Source: Gnetum montanum (Eukaryota > Streptophyta > Gnetopsida > Gnetales > Gnetaceae). From it: a stretch of 56,678 bases of DNA. The stretch lies in the NCBI GenBank assembly GCA_015680685.1, contig MNCI01006861.1:628020-684697 (forward strand), in the 5' to 3' direction. Made by a program: the position numbers and the translations under genes. A model generated the notes under the pieces. The model saw only the letters and a list, made by a program, of their open reading frames with translations, made no database searches and was not told the origin of the DNA. Shown here piece after piece: positions 21,579 through 32,170 of the stretch; the stretch's first letter is position 1; each line of letters begins with the position of its first letter.

Positions 21579-21671
21579 ACGCTATACATATATATATATA
21601 TTATTTATTTATGTGTGATATCATAGATTTGATATTGGAGGTGATTTGATATCGAAACTATGATATCACAC
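21579..21671 (-). promoter_or_regulatory. internal U3-like promoter block of element B
   Basis: Read on the minus strand, three GATATC palindromes (at 21662-21667, 21648-21653 and 21617-21622) lie within a 13-bp perfect inverted repeat (21658-21670 and 21614-21626). They are followed at once by an AT-rich TATA region (ATAAATAAATAATATATATA, 21612-21585) and a GTGGGGGACTT block. The ATG of the accessory ORF lies about 470 bp downstream. The same motif type and order occur in the U3 of this element's LTRs. Promoter activity is inferred from layout and from its recurrence in C and F. Confidence 0.5.
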
Positions 21672-21984
21672 TAGAAATTTTCAAATTTTTCATTGATTTG
21701 TCTTGAAAAAAATGTGTCAGTTGGAATGTCTGGAAGATATGAAACATGTCTAGAGAATCTTGGGATGTGAATGATGCATATTTTTCAAAAATTTAGCATA
21801 GAAAATGTATAAAGAAGGAATCTTGGGCTATGAAAGTTCATGAAGTGTTTTGCATGGATAAGAGATGGGTGTGTGAACGAATGTATTGAATTGGTAAGGG
21901 AGGTTTTTATTAAAATTTATTATTGTTGGAAGGCTTAAGATAATGTGGAATTGCTTACCATGTATAAGATACACTAGTTGTACA

Positions 21985-22074
21985 AGTGGGTCCTCCCCAA
22001 AGTAAGCTCCAATCCTTAATGTCCTTGTATAACCACACTTAGAAGTGTTCTTAGGCACTTATGGAGTTGAATGT
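21985..22074 (-). other. conserved 90-bp block upstream of the internal promoter, element B
   Basis: This block aligns without gaps to 53923-54012 in element F at about 70 of 90 positions, while flanking spacer aligns poorly. One frame gives KCGYTRTLRIGAYFGEDPL here and KCGYARAL then VGTCFGENPL in F. It may be the remains of a small coding exon or a cis-acting element. I do not recognise it. Confidence 0.5.
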
Positions 22075-22859
22075 AGCACATACCTATTTACCAAAAAACA
22101 CATGTTAGTAGCACCAAGTTGGAAAATTTATGCTATATTACACAAAACCACAAGTTATGATTACAAATGCAATGAGATTGTAGACATCGGGACATAAGGT
22201 GTCTTACCATAGGCAAAATGAATTCTTGTGTTTTATTAGTGGTTAAGGTAATCATTAGCCTTTCTGTCTAAGATTCAAACCAAGTCCAGAGCACAATCTA
22301 GTGACATTGCATTATTTTACCTCTCAAATTCATCACCATAAAACTATCATCCTTGTAAGAAGTATTATCACTTGGTATGTTGTCCAAGGAAGAAGTTTAT
22401 TCAATGCACTTTTTATTTTTTAGATTTTTGAGAAGCCGCCTACCTTCAAGCATGGGTAACATGTCTTTCTAGTAACATGGTAAGACAACACTTATTGTAC
22501 TATTACTCCCGATTTTTGTTAGATCTACAAGGACATAATACAACCTTAACAATAGGATAAAACTCATAGTAACAATTTGAGAAGATCCACAAATCCCCTT
22601 GATGTCACACCCTTGACATTCGCATTTGGTTCCTCACTTTTTTGGTCTAGGAATAATGATCACAAGTTTTATTCTTAGTTTGATGATGGCAAGAATATCA
22701 TTGTGGCCATGGTAAGAACCTCTTATTAATGGAATGGATGGATGGATGTTGTGGTCTCGCTATTCAAATAATCAATCCCTTATGACTTGAAAACATAGAG
22801 AAATATTCACCTTATTGGACTACACATTACCTTATTCTTGGTGTGTTTTATTAGTAATC

Positions 22860-23068
22860 AAAAATATTTACAGAGAAAATGAAAAAAGAGTATGAAAAAT
22901 ATAGTAAAAATGGAAAAATATGTAAAGAATGAAAAATGTTAAAGAATGGAAAAATGTAAAAGAATTAAGAAATTATTAAGAAATTTAAAAGTATAAAAGA
23001 ATGGAAAAATATATTATTATTAAAAAAGGTGGAAAAGTAAAAAGAAAGTGAAAAGTTTAGTAAACTAC
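22860..23068 (-). other. T-rich spacer after integrase, element B
   Basis: On the minus strand this is a run of short TTTTCC/TTCATT-type repeats with no coding potential, right after the integrase end and the CATGGGGGTGTCC motif (about 23080-23095). The same spacer, with a similar motif, follows integrase in C and follows gag or protease directly in F and E. Confidence 0.6.
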
Positions 23069-26000
23069 CTACGTGTCTAAATGGACACCCCCATGACTAT
23101 CATCAAACTTGGTTAAATGAAAGAGAGAATGAGTGGAAGATAGTTGGATAGATTGGGTAGATTCCTTAGAATGTTTATGATAAAATTTGACTTGTTGGAT
23201 GTTAACAAGAATGAGCTTATGAGGGCAAGATGGGTGATATATGTGTAAGGCACCTAATGGATAAGTTGCTTCAACAATATATGGTCCTTCCAAAATTGTT
23301 TTAAATTTGGCTTTTTATGGCACATGATTGTGATTATAGTAAAGGACCTTATCTCCCCGTAGTATTATTACTTTTCTTATCTGTGTGTCATGCCTATGTT
23401 TGGAGTAATGCTTATGGAGCTCATTATGCATTAGTGCTACAGGCCTATTTTAATTTAAAAGATTTAGATTCATGAGTTCATGAGTCGTTCTCATTGGGCT
23501 AAGCTCAAATCAAGATCAAGTTGACTAGTAGTAGCTAAGGTTTGAAGCTCCACCTAAATAGAAAGTATTGGTAGTTTTCCATAAACTAGCTCATACGGGG
23601 AGTATCCTATGGGTAATTTCCATGATGTCCTATAGGCCCATAGAGCATTGTTAAGTTTAATACTCCAATCCTTCCTAAACTTAATAACTATTTTAGTTAA
23701 GATTCTTGTGATTTCTTGGTTAGTAGATTCTATTTGACCATTAGCTTGGCAGTGATATGGTGTAGTTAGTTTATGGTGAACCCCCAGTTGTTGCATGATC
23801 TTCTTAAAGGTAGCACTCGTAAAATGAATTCTATTGTCAAATATGAGCTATCTAGGTACTCCAAATTTATTCACCACATTTTGCTAGAAGAATTTGGTAG
23901 TGGTTTTGGCTGTACAATCTTTAACTACTACTGCCTCTGCCCACTTAGTATAGTAATCCACAATCATAATTATATATGCTTTTCCATTCGACATCAGCAT
24001 TATGGGTCCCATAGAATCAATTCCTCATATATTAGATGGCTCCAAAGGCTATATCCACTACTGTGGCCCTTCATCTTTGACAATTATTCCTCCATCCTTT
24101 TGACATCTATCACAAGACTGTGCAAAGTTTTGGGCATCTTTGAACAATGTAGGCCAAAATTAGCCTGCCATTATTAGTTTGAGTGCCATTTTGTGCCTTG
24201 CATAGTGGCCATCACATGGGCCTTCATGGGCATCCTGTAAGACTCTCTATTGATCACACTTTGGCACACACCATCTAACTAGCCCATCTACACAAATCTT
24301 GTATAGATTGCTATTAATTTCCATAAATCTCTTTGCTCTATGAAGGAATTATTCTCATTATTTCTTACTCTAATTAGCAGGAAGCTCTTGTGTTGATAGA
24401 TAAGTTATATATTCTATTGTCCATGGCTTCCCTACCAACTTTATAGCCTTTACTATTTTGATAAACAGGTTCTCATCCAGGAACTAGTTAGATAAAGGTT
24501 CCACTTGGTCTTGTGCATGCCACTTTAGCCTTGATAGATCATTAGCTACCACATTTTCTGTGCCCTTTTTATTGATCATTATGATGTCAAATTCTTGCAA
24601 AATAATGATCCATCTAATCACTCTAGGACTAACCTCTGGTTTATTCATGAGAAACAGGATGGTACTATGATTAGTATGAATGTAGATATGATTCCTAAGC
24701 ACATAATGTCTAAACTTCTCAAGTGTATACACCACGACCATTAGCTCCTTTTCCATTGTGGTGTAGTTCAATTATGCTCCGGTGATGCTTTTGCTAGCAT
24801 AGTGTATGTAATAAGGTCTCTTCTGATCATCTAGCTATGTTAGTACTGCACCAAGCATGTCATTGGAAGCATCAGTCATGATGTGAAATGGTCTTGATCA
24901 ATTCAAAGCTTGAAGCATTGCTATCTCAACTAGTTTCTACTTTAGAGCTTCAAATGCCTTTTCACATGACTCTATTTATTTAAAGGGTGCATCCTTCTTA
25001 GTTAGCTCCATGAGCAATTTTTCAATCTTTAAAAAATTCTCTATAAATCTTCTATAATATCCTGTGTGACCCAAGAATGATCTCACATGTTTTATTGTCT
25101 GTAGCCTTTGAGTGATATTCTATATGACTCAAATTTTCTTAGGATCTACCTCAATACCTTTATAAGAGATTTTATGTCCCAGCACTATACCATCCTAGAC
25201 CATAAGGTGGCTTTTCTACCAATTGAGCTTGAGATTGTTTTCCATACATCCTTTCAATGCTTACTTTAACCAATCTAGTACTTGCTTGAAATCTAGCCCA
25301 TATGTTCAAAAATCATCCATGAATCCCTCGACATCATTTCCAAGCTATTTTTAGAAGATGCTTAGTACTAATCTCTAGAAGATGGCTTGCACATTGTAAA
25401 GATCAAAGGGCATTTGCCTGTAGGTAAATGTTCCCCATGGACTAGTGACCATCATTTTCTCCTAGTCTTCAAATGCAATGTGGATTTGATTATATTCACT
25501 ATATCCATCCAGAAAACTATAATACTTGTGTCCTATGATGGTATCTAGGACCTAATCAAAAAATGATAAAGAGAAGAGATCCTTGAAAGTAGCAGTGTTC
25601 AACATCTAGAAATCAATGCAGACTTATCATTTTTCCCCTTCTTTAAAACAATCACTAAGGGACTAATCCATTCACTTATGGCAATAGGATGGATGAATGC
25701 TACCTTTAGCAATTTCTCCAACTCTTGCTTGACTTTCTTTGAGTTTGGGATTGAGCCTTTATTGGATTTGGCATTATGGTTTGATTGTTGGATTAGTATA
25801 TATCCAATGTTGACAAATTCTCAAATCAATTCCTATGATCTCATCATAAGACCACACAAATGTCGTAGGCCATCTATTAATCACTTCTAGTAACTTTCTC
25901 TTCTGTTCTTCTTTTAGACATTGATTATTACTGGCTTCTTATTATTTAGGAAAACATGCTCTAATGTTGCCAGTAGGGCTTTTAGTTCAAGTAGTTCTAG

Positions 26001-26700
26001 CTCCATGGTGTTTGGGATATCCAATAATCCCTAGTTTGTCTCTTCTTCTTAACTTATTCATGGGTAAGAGTCTCTTTTCCATAATTGTTCTAACTTATTA
26101 GCCTCTTCAACGTAAGCACTAACAATTTGCTTTGTCAGTTCCATGTACTTGTTGAATTGAGTTTCTTCATCTGTGATCAGTCACTAGATTCCTTCTTGTT
26201 GTGTGGCTGTCACATATAGACATTTTTGCACACATATTTCTTCTATACATTTGTTGCATGCCTTTTTATCTTCTTATCTAATGGCCCATATTCTCTGCAT
26301 GAAATTGCATCCATTATTGTTGCATGCAACACATGGAACTCTACATCTTTGTATGATACCGACTTCATCTTCCTTGGATATCTCCAAGGACAAGCTGCAA
26401 ATCCCAAGATTAGAATCAACAGTGCTAAGCCAAGCTCTTTCCATGATAATTGGAAATTCTCCCTTATTTTTACCATATGAATTACTAGAAAATATAGAGG
26501 GAAAAACCAACCATTGATGGTGGTGATTACATCATCCACTTGTCCTAGTGGAATTGTGATCAATTGGTTTGTAAGCTCTAATTGAATGTTACTCTATGTT
26601 AATGATGGTAGATTCCAGGGCCTGATACATGTCTTGTGAGATCATATTCATTCCTAACCTAGAATTAAGTAAAGCCTTGCATGGTTTCTACCCTGCTACC
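23069..26700 (-). pseudogene. pol of element B: protease, RT, RNase H, integrase
   Basis: Minus-strand order: protease (about 26690-26243), whose active-site motif reads ALLNSRLGMNMISQDMY, so the catalytic Asp is Asn, followed by MERAWLSTVDSNLGI; RT with GTFTYRQMPFDLYN (about 25400-25450) and the catalytic GFMDDF (about 25310-25330); RNase H with MEKELMVVVYTLEKFRHYVL, TNHSTILFLMNK and KKGTENVVANDLSRL (24771-24484); integrase with HHKLTTPYHCQANGQIE and ALWAYRTSWKLPIGYSPYEL (23796-23554) and a C-terminal segment WEGPYIV-like EGPYIVEATYPLGAL (23293-23069). The FMDDF form and the RNase H end are typical of Athila/Tat. Numerous stops and frameshifts show it is inactive. Confidence 0.9.
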
Positions 26701-27217
26701 TAAAGGTAAACTAAGGGAATTTCTAGATCTATTTGCTTTTATGTAAGGGCTTCTACCTTTATCCAATGGATGATTATTTGAGTAAGCATGATAGTGGTTA
26801 CATTGGCATTCGACGAAGAGTTAAGTTTGTTATTCTTTATAGGATTGGACAAGGATGGAAAGGTAGTAGATGTGATCCCCATCCTTTGAATCTTCTCAAG
26901 ACTCGTTCCTCCCTCTTAGGTGTCTTTGCTAGGGTGGAATGTAGTTGAACTTTGACAAGTTCCTCAAATTAGATAATAGGTGTTTGTGAATGGACCTCAT
27001 GATTTTGATGGAGTTGCTCAACGATGAATGCATCACCATCAAGCTCTTCTAAGATAATAGGAGAGTTGACTTCCTTTCCTTTATCATGAACATGTTTAAT
27101 CTCCATGGAAGCATCTTTCTTAACTTACTCCTTAATTGGCTAATAGGACCATGTCATGTGTTTGGTCACATGATACTTATCAAGTGCTTTACTTAGATTT
27201 ATGTCCCTTAGAGTTGT

Positions 27218-27454
27218 CTAAAGCATGATGGGTGTTGAGAACTCTAATGGTAGAACAATGTTACCTTGAAGATCTCTCCACCTTAGTTGCCCATCTTTGT
27301 GAAAGATGAAAGTAAAATTGAGATAATAAGGATCACGATGAGCATAAGAGATCCTTGCTTGCATTGACATACTCCATTCTCCTTCATCATTGATTCTATC
27401 ATTGCCCATTTTTGTCTTTTTGGCAAGTGATGATGTATCTTTATTTGAAGCCAT
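27218..27454 (-). pseudogene. gag N-terminal remnant of element B
   Basis: An open stretch of 78 codons lies about 130 bases after the primer site, in the gag position. It contains EGEWSMSMQARISYAHRD, comparable to NEAWSTQFEVRVSYKHKH at the gag start of element F (50990-51055). The body of gag (the FSGGYDLDLQQHLQAF-type region) is absent between 27218 and the protease at 26690, so most of gag has been lost. Confidence 0.55.
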
Positions 27455-27579
27455 GTTGTGGGTTAAGACGTTTAATTAAATGTGCTTACTTTAGAGTTAT
27501 TAGAGGGTTATGAATTTTAACTTTGGGTTCTTGATACAATGAACTTTATAAAATCAATTACTTAGCATACATTAACTTG

Positions 27580-27597
27580 TCCTCGACAACAATGCCA
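27580..27597 (-). promoter_or_regulatory. tRNA-Asp-type primer binding site, element B
   Basis: The minus strand reads TGGCATTGTTGTCGAGGA one base after the LTR end. It differs from the tRNA-Asp-complementary plant site TGGCGCCGTTGCCGGGGA by five transitions. Confidence 0.75.
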
Positions 27598-27598
27598 A

Positions 27599-28474
27599 TG
27601 ATGAGCGGTGGAGCAATCCAACACCCAACCATATAAGTCACATGTGTTTAGGCATGACTAGATCATAATCCATGGATAATGCAATGTTAATATGCTAGCA
27701 ATTGGTTTAAGTTTAAGACCATTGTCTTCCCACGTGGAGCTAGTGAAATCTATGTGTATGGTTGAGCTCACCGTGAGATATATGATATCTAATGTTGTTT
27801 GGCCATTCTTGCTCTTAGCAAACATGATGAAATGAAAATAATTTCTAATCCAAAGTCTAAGTAATTGCAAGAAAGTAAATATAACTTAACTTAATGTGAT
27901 GGATATCTAGTCTTGGTTTACCATACATGTCTTAGACTCATGTAGTCATCACTCGGATTACCAAGTGGTATTACTACTGAGTGAATCAAGCAATGCCATC
28001 ATTGGGTTACTAGATAACTGTACTTAGCACTTGAAACCAGTCATATCCATACTGCTTACTTTCGACATGTCAAATAAAATGCTTTTAGAGTAAATAATTG
28101 ACTAGAAAAACATGAAAATTTATTCTAAGTACACATAAGAAGACTAAGTCGATGCTCCAATGATGATAACCAATCTTGATCTTTATTGCCAATCATGAAC
28201 TATGTCTAGTACAATTCACTCAAATAAAGACACCGTACAATTGCTCAACACCATATTGTAGGCATACACTCTATCATTAACTACGAAATGAAACTACAAG
28301 AGTTTTGCTACTAGTGGAATGAAAACTTATGTGGATCTATGTGCCTAAGTATTGTATTTATAGGTTGCACACATCTTGCGATATTGGATCTATGATGACG
28401 TAGCTTGTGCTATGATATTGAATAAACAACATCGTAGATACGATATCATTGGTTAAGAAAAATTGACTTTATCA
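27599..28474 (-). repeat. 5' LTR of element B (876 bp)
   Basis: Minus strand: starts TGATAAAGTCAATTTTTC at 28474 and ends CGCTCATCA at 27599, followed by the primer site. U3 has GATATC-type palindromes (28378-28450) and a TATA box (CCTATAAATAC, about 28354-28364). It is flanked by the AATAT target duplication at 28475-28479. Confidence 0.92.
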
Positions 28475-29109
28475 AATATACATGAGTAGCTTGAATGATA
28501 TGCTTACAAACTAGAGTAAGATTACTCTATTTATTTTAACCTTCAAATCCTACTAAATCCATATATCATGAAAGACAATATTGTATGCTAGAAAATAAGA
28601 AAACTAGCTATCTTTAATTAATATAAGAAAGATTATAATTAGTGGTTTTATAATCCAAAACCATAAGCCACTCACAATCACTTAATTATATTGCACAGCA
28701 TGAGGCTCTACAACCACACAACAATTGTTCTCAATGCAAGACACAATCGAATGAGATCTCCCCCACAAACATAGGAGTGAGATCAAACACATAATACACA
28801 TAAGAGATACCAAGGCCAAACACACACAATTGATAATATACACCCTCATGCACTCTTACACGTGCTCTCATGCATTCATTACATACCTCTCCTCATCTTT
28901 CAAAACATGAAACAACAACAATATTTATTAGAAAACAAAGATATGAAACCTAGAAATATTTTCTCAAGCTCATATTGAAGATTCCTAGCTTTTTCTATTT
29001 TTTTTCATTTTTTCCAACTATGTCCTACTTTGGAACTACCAATTTGAAAGTTTCCTCGATCACACTAGTCATCTCAAGGCTTTTCAAGACATCTTGTTAT
29101 TAGTTACAA

Positions 29110-29365
29110 CATTCATGAGAGATGTCTCTGGGAAGTGGAAGATGTCTCTTGTAGAATTGAGACATCTCCTCTAGAGTTGAGATATCTCACATGAGACATC
29201 TCTCAAAAGTTGGAACGTCTCCCTTGAGACATCTCCCATTAAAATGAGACATCTCCTCCACATGTGAGACGTCTTCTATTACAAGCCAACACTCGATAAA
29301 GAAATCTTCCAAACATGTGGGACATCTCCTATTTCCTCCTAGTTCTCAACTAAGACATCTCCTTG
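29110..29365 (+). repeat. interspersed array of GAGACATCTC palindromic motifs
   Basis: About ten copies of an imperfect palindrome (GAGACATCTC, GAGATGTCTC, GAGATATCTC, GAGACGTCTT and similar) are spaced irregularly within 255 bp. The spacing is not a fixed period, so this looks like a cluster of protein-binding sites more than a simple tandem repeat. Confidence 0.75.
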
Positions 29366-29832
29366 ATCTCTCCACAGCATTCGAAGCATGCAAAAACCAC
29401 CTTTAGGGATGAAAGAATATAATTAGAGGATGTGTTCCTACACCAGCTCTTCCATCCTTCAAAAAGTGATCTTATGTGAACAAGGAGTAGGAATAGAAGT
29501 GATCCAACACTCAACAAGTTTGGTCTCATGGACATTGTTGTACCTACTTCATCTTTTTCTACATAAGTCAAAGATTTGGATCTTCATTTCTACATGCATT
29601 CTCCTATCAAGAATCTTTCAAAACCTTACGGTGGATCCCAATGTACATTTCTCATGTCATCTACATATTCCCATATGATTTACATGTTTCCACATGATCT
29701 ATGTGTTTTTCATTATGTTCATTTGTCATTTCCATGTGATATATGCATTTTTCCCATTTTGGAAATTTTTCCATTTTCATGAGATTCAATGTGTCAAATT
29801 TCAATAATTTTCTGATTTGGGGCAACTCTAGG

Positions 29833-29846
29833 CCTATAAATAGAGG
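29833..29846 (+). promoter_or_regulatory. candidate TATA box of the LTR-like tract
   Basis: CCTATAAATAGAGG is a near-ideal plant TATA box in plus orientation, lying about 470 bp after the palindromic array and followed by a short leader-like sequence. Confidence 0.5.
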
Positions 29847-30929
29847 TCAAGCACCCAAAATTTGGAGGGGTTTTTTTGGGACTTTTGGCTTCTTAGAATG
29901 GTAAAACAAATAGTGGTAGATCTCTTCTCTTTATGCACAACATAGATCTGTTCTAAGTGTAACAACAAAGTAAGATCTTGAGCATAAGCATCTACTACCA
30001 TCCTAGCCCCTACGTGCTTCTTTGCCACCCTCAACATCTTCCTACATTTTTTATGTCACTCCCATAGATAGAATTTTCAAGTTTTTGTAGTGCTTCCAAA
30101 GTTAGAAATTTCAAGAATTCACATTGTTTTAGCCATTACATTAATGACAAGAACCTTGGCTGAAACAACTCTGTTTTGTCTTGGAATTAGCTCTAAACTG
30201 TGTCAATAACTTCTCCATCTCCCATCCATCCCTTCATAGATTCTATTCTCCCCTTTTAATTTGTATTTTTCCTAAGATCTAAGATATTTTTATTAGTTTT
30301 ACCCCGCTATCACTTTGGCATTTTCTCTTCTTGTATTAATTTATAGTTTGTCTCTCCATAAAAGGTGAATGCTCTACTTTTTCTTCCTTTTTTTTAATCA
30401 ATATAACATCTGCATCTAGGATCTTTCCCCATATCAATGTAATCTCTATGTTTTATGCTTGCTTATGTACATATGAAACTTGGTAAGTTTTTCATGCTCA
30501 TCACATTATTTTCTTGTCATGTCAAAACGATAGGATTTTTAAAGTTTCACACTAAGCCAATTTTAAATGGTTTATTCTTAGCCACTTTAAATGTCAAAAA
30601 TTCCATTTTAAAACTAAAGGATTCATTTTACACTTCACTTTTATTTCAATGTTCAAAACTCATTTTACCCTAAGTTTATTTTCTTATAATATGTACTTAA
30701 TCAGTTTAATATTTAAAAACCTCACTTTTTCATCACTTCTTGCCATTTCTAGTTCACATATGATAGGTTAAGTCTATATTTAATTAGATTATTTGTGCTC
30801 CTTCATTTCATAATCATTAATTTATCAAGGATTACATTGATCCAAAGACCATTTACAGTCATGCACTAAGTATCTCAACACTTAGTTCATGGAGGTATCC
30901 TTGTAAAAATAGAAAAAATATTTATGCAA

Positions 30930-32170
30930 GAACCAACCCATACAACATAATTAATGGATTGATCCTTCTAGTGGATCAAGTACTCATGCCTTTTCACTTC
31001 CTAAGTGCTAGAAGCTTCCCTCCTCTTCAGTACAATTACCTTCCTCACCATTGAAGGCTTGGACTTGTCAATAGCCCCCTTCAATTCATTAATGCTAGCA
31101 TACATGGTTTCATCATCAAGTGGGTCATGGTAGTGCATAAGATCTACAACATTAAATAGAAAATACATACCAGCAACATTCAATAAATCAATCTCAAAGG
31201 CATTATCATTAATTTTGATCTTTATTTTGAAAGGACCCATCTTCTGGCTTTCAAATTAGAGAAGTTGACACCTCTCAACCTCTTCTTTTTCATGTGCATC
31301 AAAACTAAATCACCAATATTAAAGTTAGGATTCTGCTTGTTCTCATTCTTCTTGAGGATTCTCTCTTTGGGTGACTTCTCTAGATTTTCCTTCACTTATG
31401 CATGAAGATCCCTCATCTCTTTCATGAAATTAGCACTGAGTTGAGCTTCTCTCTTAAAGTTCCTTATATTATCCATCATCTTTCAACAATAACCATAATT
31501 TACCTTAAATGGGCTCTTACCAATAGTAATATAAAAAGCATTATTATAAGAAAATTCAACATGACATAACAAAATTTTCCAACGATTGGGTTGTTCATCC
31601 CATAAAAACATCAAAATATTCAACAAAGATTTATTTATTACCTCCATCTAGCCATTAGATTATGGATGATATGCACTAGAAAAATTCAAAATTATCCCCA
31701 AAATTTTCCAAAAAAAACCTTAAAAAATGACTAGTGAATTTGGAGTATTTCAAAGAAATTCTATGCAACTTCACAACATGCTAGAAAACTAAATTTACAA
31801 CATGATAATCATTATTTACCTTTTTGCATAGAATGAAGTGTGCCATCTTGGAGAACATGTCCACTATAACACAAATAGCATCATTCCCAGTTTTGGTTTT
31901 TGGAATCCCACTCACAAAATCTATTGACATACTTTTCCATGGATCCTTGGAAATTGACAAAGGCATGTAATGTCCATCCACTCCTTTACCTCCTTTGAAT
32001 TTCTAACATGTAAAACACTCTATAAATTTTGAAACTTTAGTTACTATTTCAGGCCCAAAATAGTACCTAGCCACAAGCTTTAATGTCTTATTCCTATCCA
32101 TATGACCTACCATGCCATTACAAGGCTTTTCAAACAAAATTTTCTTCCTAAAATAATAATTAGGAACAAA
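30930..32170 (-). pseudogene. chromovirus integrase with C-terminal chromodomain-like end
   Basis: Minus strand: integrase zinc-binding region near 32000-32170, core start PLSISKDPWKSMSIDFVSGI and VIVDMFSKMAHFILCKK (31981-31790), a C-terminal SH3-like segment MGPFKIKIKINDNAFEIDL (31240-31180) with FLFNVVDLMHY, and then RHEYLIHWKDQSINYVVW (about 30925-30985), which follows the chromodomain pattern. This marks the element as a chromovirus, unlike the Athila/Tat-like copies nearby. Several stops interrupt it. Confidence 0.85.

Larger units (their letters stand above)
17299..28474 (-). mobile_element. full-length Athila/Tat-like Ty3/gypsy element B (11,176 bp)
   Basis: Two similar LTRs (17299-18187 and 27599-28474) in the same minus orientation bound the element, and a perfect 5-bp target duplication AATAT lies at 17294-17298 and 28475-28479. 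In transcription order it holds: 5' LTR, tRNA-Asp-type primer site, short gag remnant, protease, RT, RNase H, integrase, T-rich spacer, internal promoter-like block, leader intron, accessory ORF, PPT and 3' LTR. Its coding regions carry many stops and its LTRs differ from each other at many sites, including indels, so the insertion is old. It landed in a LINE fragment. The order and the RT (FMDDF), RNase H and integrase motifs are those of the Athila/Tat branch. Confidence 0.93.
28475..30929 (+). repeat. LTR-like tract with palindromic repeat array and TATA box
   Basis: No coding region is supported. Features in order: AT-rich sequence; an array of about ten GAGACATCTC-type motifs (29110-29365); a stretch of CATATGAT/CACATGAT variants (29650-29750); a TATA box CCTATAAATAGAGG (29833-29846) with a GC-poor leader after it. 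This is the layout of an LTR U3/R in plus orientation, but I could not define TG...CA ends, a primer site or a partner LTR. The adjacent chromovirus pol runs on the minus strand, so this is probably a separate solo LTR or fragment. Confidence 0.4.

Noticed and set aside
22240-22330. SINE-like A and B boxes (TAGTGGTTAAGG ... AGATTCAAACC) in the spacer of element B
   Set aside because: The reverse complement aligns with spacer of element F (about 53660-53780), so it is part of the element itself and not an independent SINE insertion.
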